Source of the DNA: Bacteroidaceae bacterium
GTDB lineage: Bacteria; Bacteroidota; Bacteroidia; Bacteroidales; Bacteroidaceae
DNA length: 33,929 nucleotides
Assembly (NCBI GenBank): GCA_017559845.1
Contig: JAFYQQ010000044.1
Coordinates: forward strand, 1 to 33,929
Reading direction: 5' to 3'
This document shows, piece by piece, positions 33,672-33,929 of this stretch. The notes below the pieces were generated by a model. The model was given only the letters and a program-made list of their open reading frames with translations, did no database searches and was not told where the DNA came from. Position 1 is the first letter of the stretch. Every line of letters starts with the position of its first letter. A program made the position numbers and the translations under genes.

Positions 33672-33708
33672 GGCTCGCAGTGAGATCCTGAAACAAGTTC
33701 AGGATGAC
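33672..33708 (+). repeat. Dispersed palindromic repeat, GTCATGCTGAAC family, copy 4
   Basis: GGCTCGCAGTGAGATCCTGA then AACAAGTTCAGGATGAC. Compared with 7290-7326, the arm pair changes from ATGCTGAA/TTCAGCAT to ATCCTGAA/TTCAGGAT, keeping the pairing. Confidence 0.75.
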
Positions 33709-33825
33709 ATTTGGAGTCATTTGTTATTTATACTCTCATTTTGGGGAAGCCAATTCAATACTTATGTTCTTTTGTCAAAAACACTCACAACTCATTACTC
33801 ATCGCTCATCGCTCAAAGGCTCAAG

Positions 33826-33883
33826 GGCGTCTGGAAGACGCGAAGCCCGATGGGCGAATAGCCGCGGGTTTTTAAACCCGTGG
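33826..33883 (+). repeat. Compound palindromic repeat, copy C
   Basis: Hairpin GCGTCT-GGA-AGACGC (33827-33841), linker with GGGCGAATAGCCG, then hairpin CGGGTTT-TT-AAACCCG (33865-33880). Same architecture as copies A and B, inverted relative to them. Confidence 0.7.
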
Positions 33884-33907
33884 AATAATTGACAAGACAA
33901 AGAAATT

Positions 33908-33929
33908 GCGTCTGGAAGACGCGGAACGG
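33908..33929 (+). repeat. Compound palindromic repeat, copy D, cut by the window edge
   Basis: GCGTCT-GGA-AGACGC (33908-33922) followed by GGAACGG at the window end. Confidence 0.6.

Larger units (their letters stand above)
33363..33929. other. Gene-free right end with repeats shared with 4975-7617
   Basis: No credible gene. It contains copies of the GTCATGCTGAAC palindromes, the compound GCGTCT...AGACGC repeat, and low-complexity GTGAGTAGTGAG / CTCATCGCTCATCGCTC runs. Confidence 0.65.

Noticed and set aside
33437..33861. Short frames with LKRVQHD and ILKQVQDD peptides
   Set aside because: These peptides are direct translations of the GTCATGCTGAAC-type repeat, a common source of spurious proteins.

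Overview
The window looks like chromosomal DNA of a Bacteroidales bacterium, most likely Prevotella-like. Three things in the sequence point there. Several genes sit behind the Bacteroidetes promoter form TTTG-N20-TAnnTTTG, and start codons follow A-rich stretches without Shine-Dalgarno motifs. Two large secreted proteins end in short type IX (Por) secretion-like tails. The gene families (LolE-like permease beside prmA, FadL/'hemin receptor'-type outer-membrane protein, two-gene uronate steps) fit the group. No species was assigned, because no search could be run.

Layout: 1-2101 holds a LolC/E-type permease and, converging on it with a 39-bp overlap, prmA. 2170-4974 is a promoter-to-terminator unit with a secreted aromatic/His/Gly-rich protein and a FadL-like outer-membrane protein. 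4975-7617 is a 2.6-kb gene-free stretch packed with repeats: a ten-copy 22-bp minisatellite, compound palindromes and inverted repeats. Members of the same repeat families return at 33510-33929.

7618-14390 is a glucuronate operon: kdgK, eda, a hexuronate MFS importer, uxuA, an SDR in the place of uxuB, and uxaC. Together they take D-glucuronate through fructuronate, mannonate, KDG and KDPG to pyruvate and glyceraldehyde-3-phosphate. A membrane metallophosphoesterase follows after 6 bp. FKBP and SpoU rRNA/tRNA methyltransferase genes form the next unit behind their own promoter.

16918-23679 (minus) is a purple-acid-phosphatase-like secreted enzyme and a giant LamG protein. The LamG reading frame is interrupted by one in-frame TAG exactly where the protein's own second LamG copy has Trp. 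23920-27118 holds a small exported protein, a CaCA antiporter and a Na/Pi-type transporter. 27201-28115 (minus) is a sugar-nucleotidyltransferase-like gene.

The most interesting part is 28415-33317 (minus). Two neighbouring genes share a ~570-residue exported domain. One ends in a WCGPC thioredoxin domain. The other ends in a transmembrane helix, coiled coil and helix-turn-helix-like domain. Between them lies a textbook Bacteroidetes promoter for the thioredoxin gene with five TTGTTGA-type heptamers directly upstream. I infer a trans-envelope, possibly redox-linked regulatory circuit. That function is inference; the architecture, promoter and repeats are seen directly.
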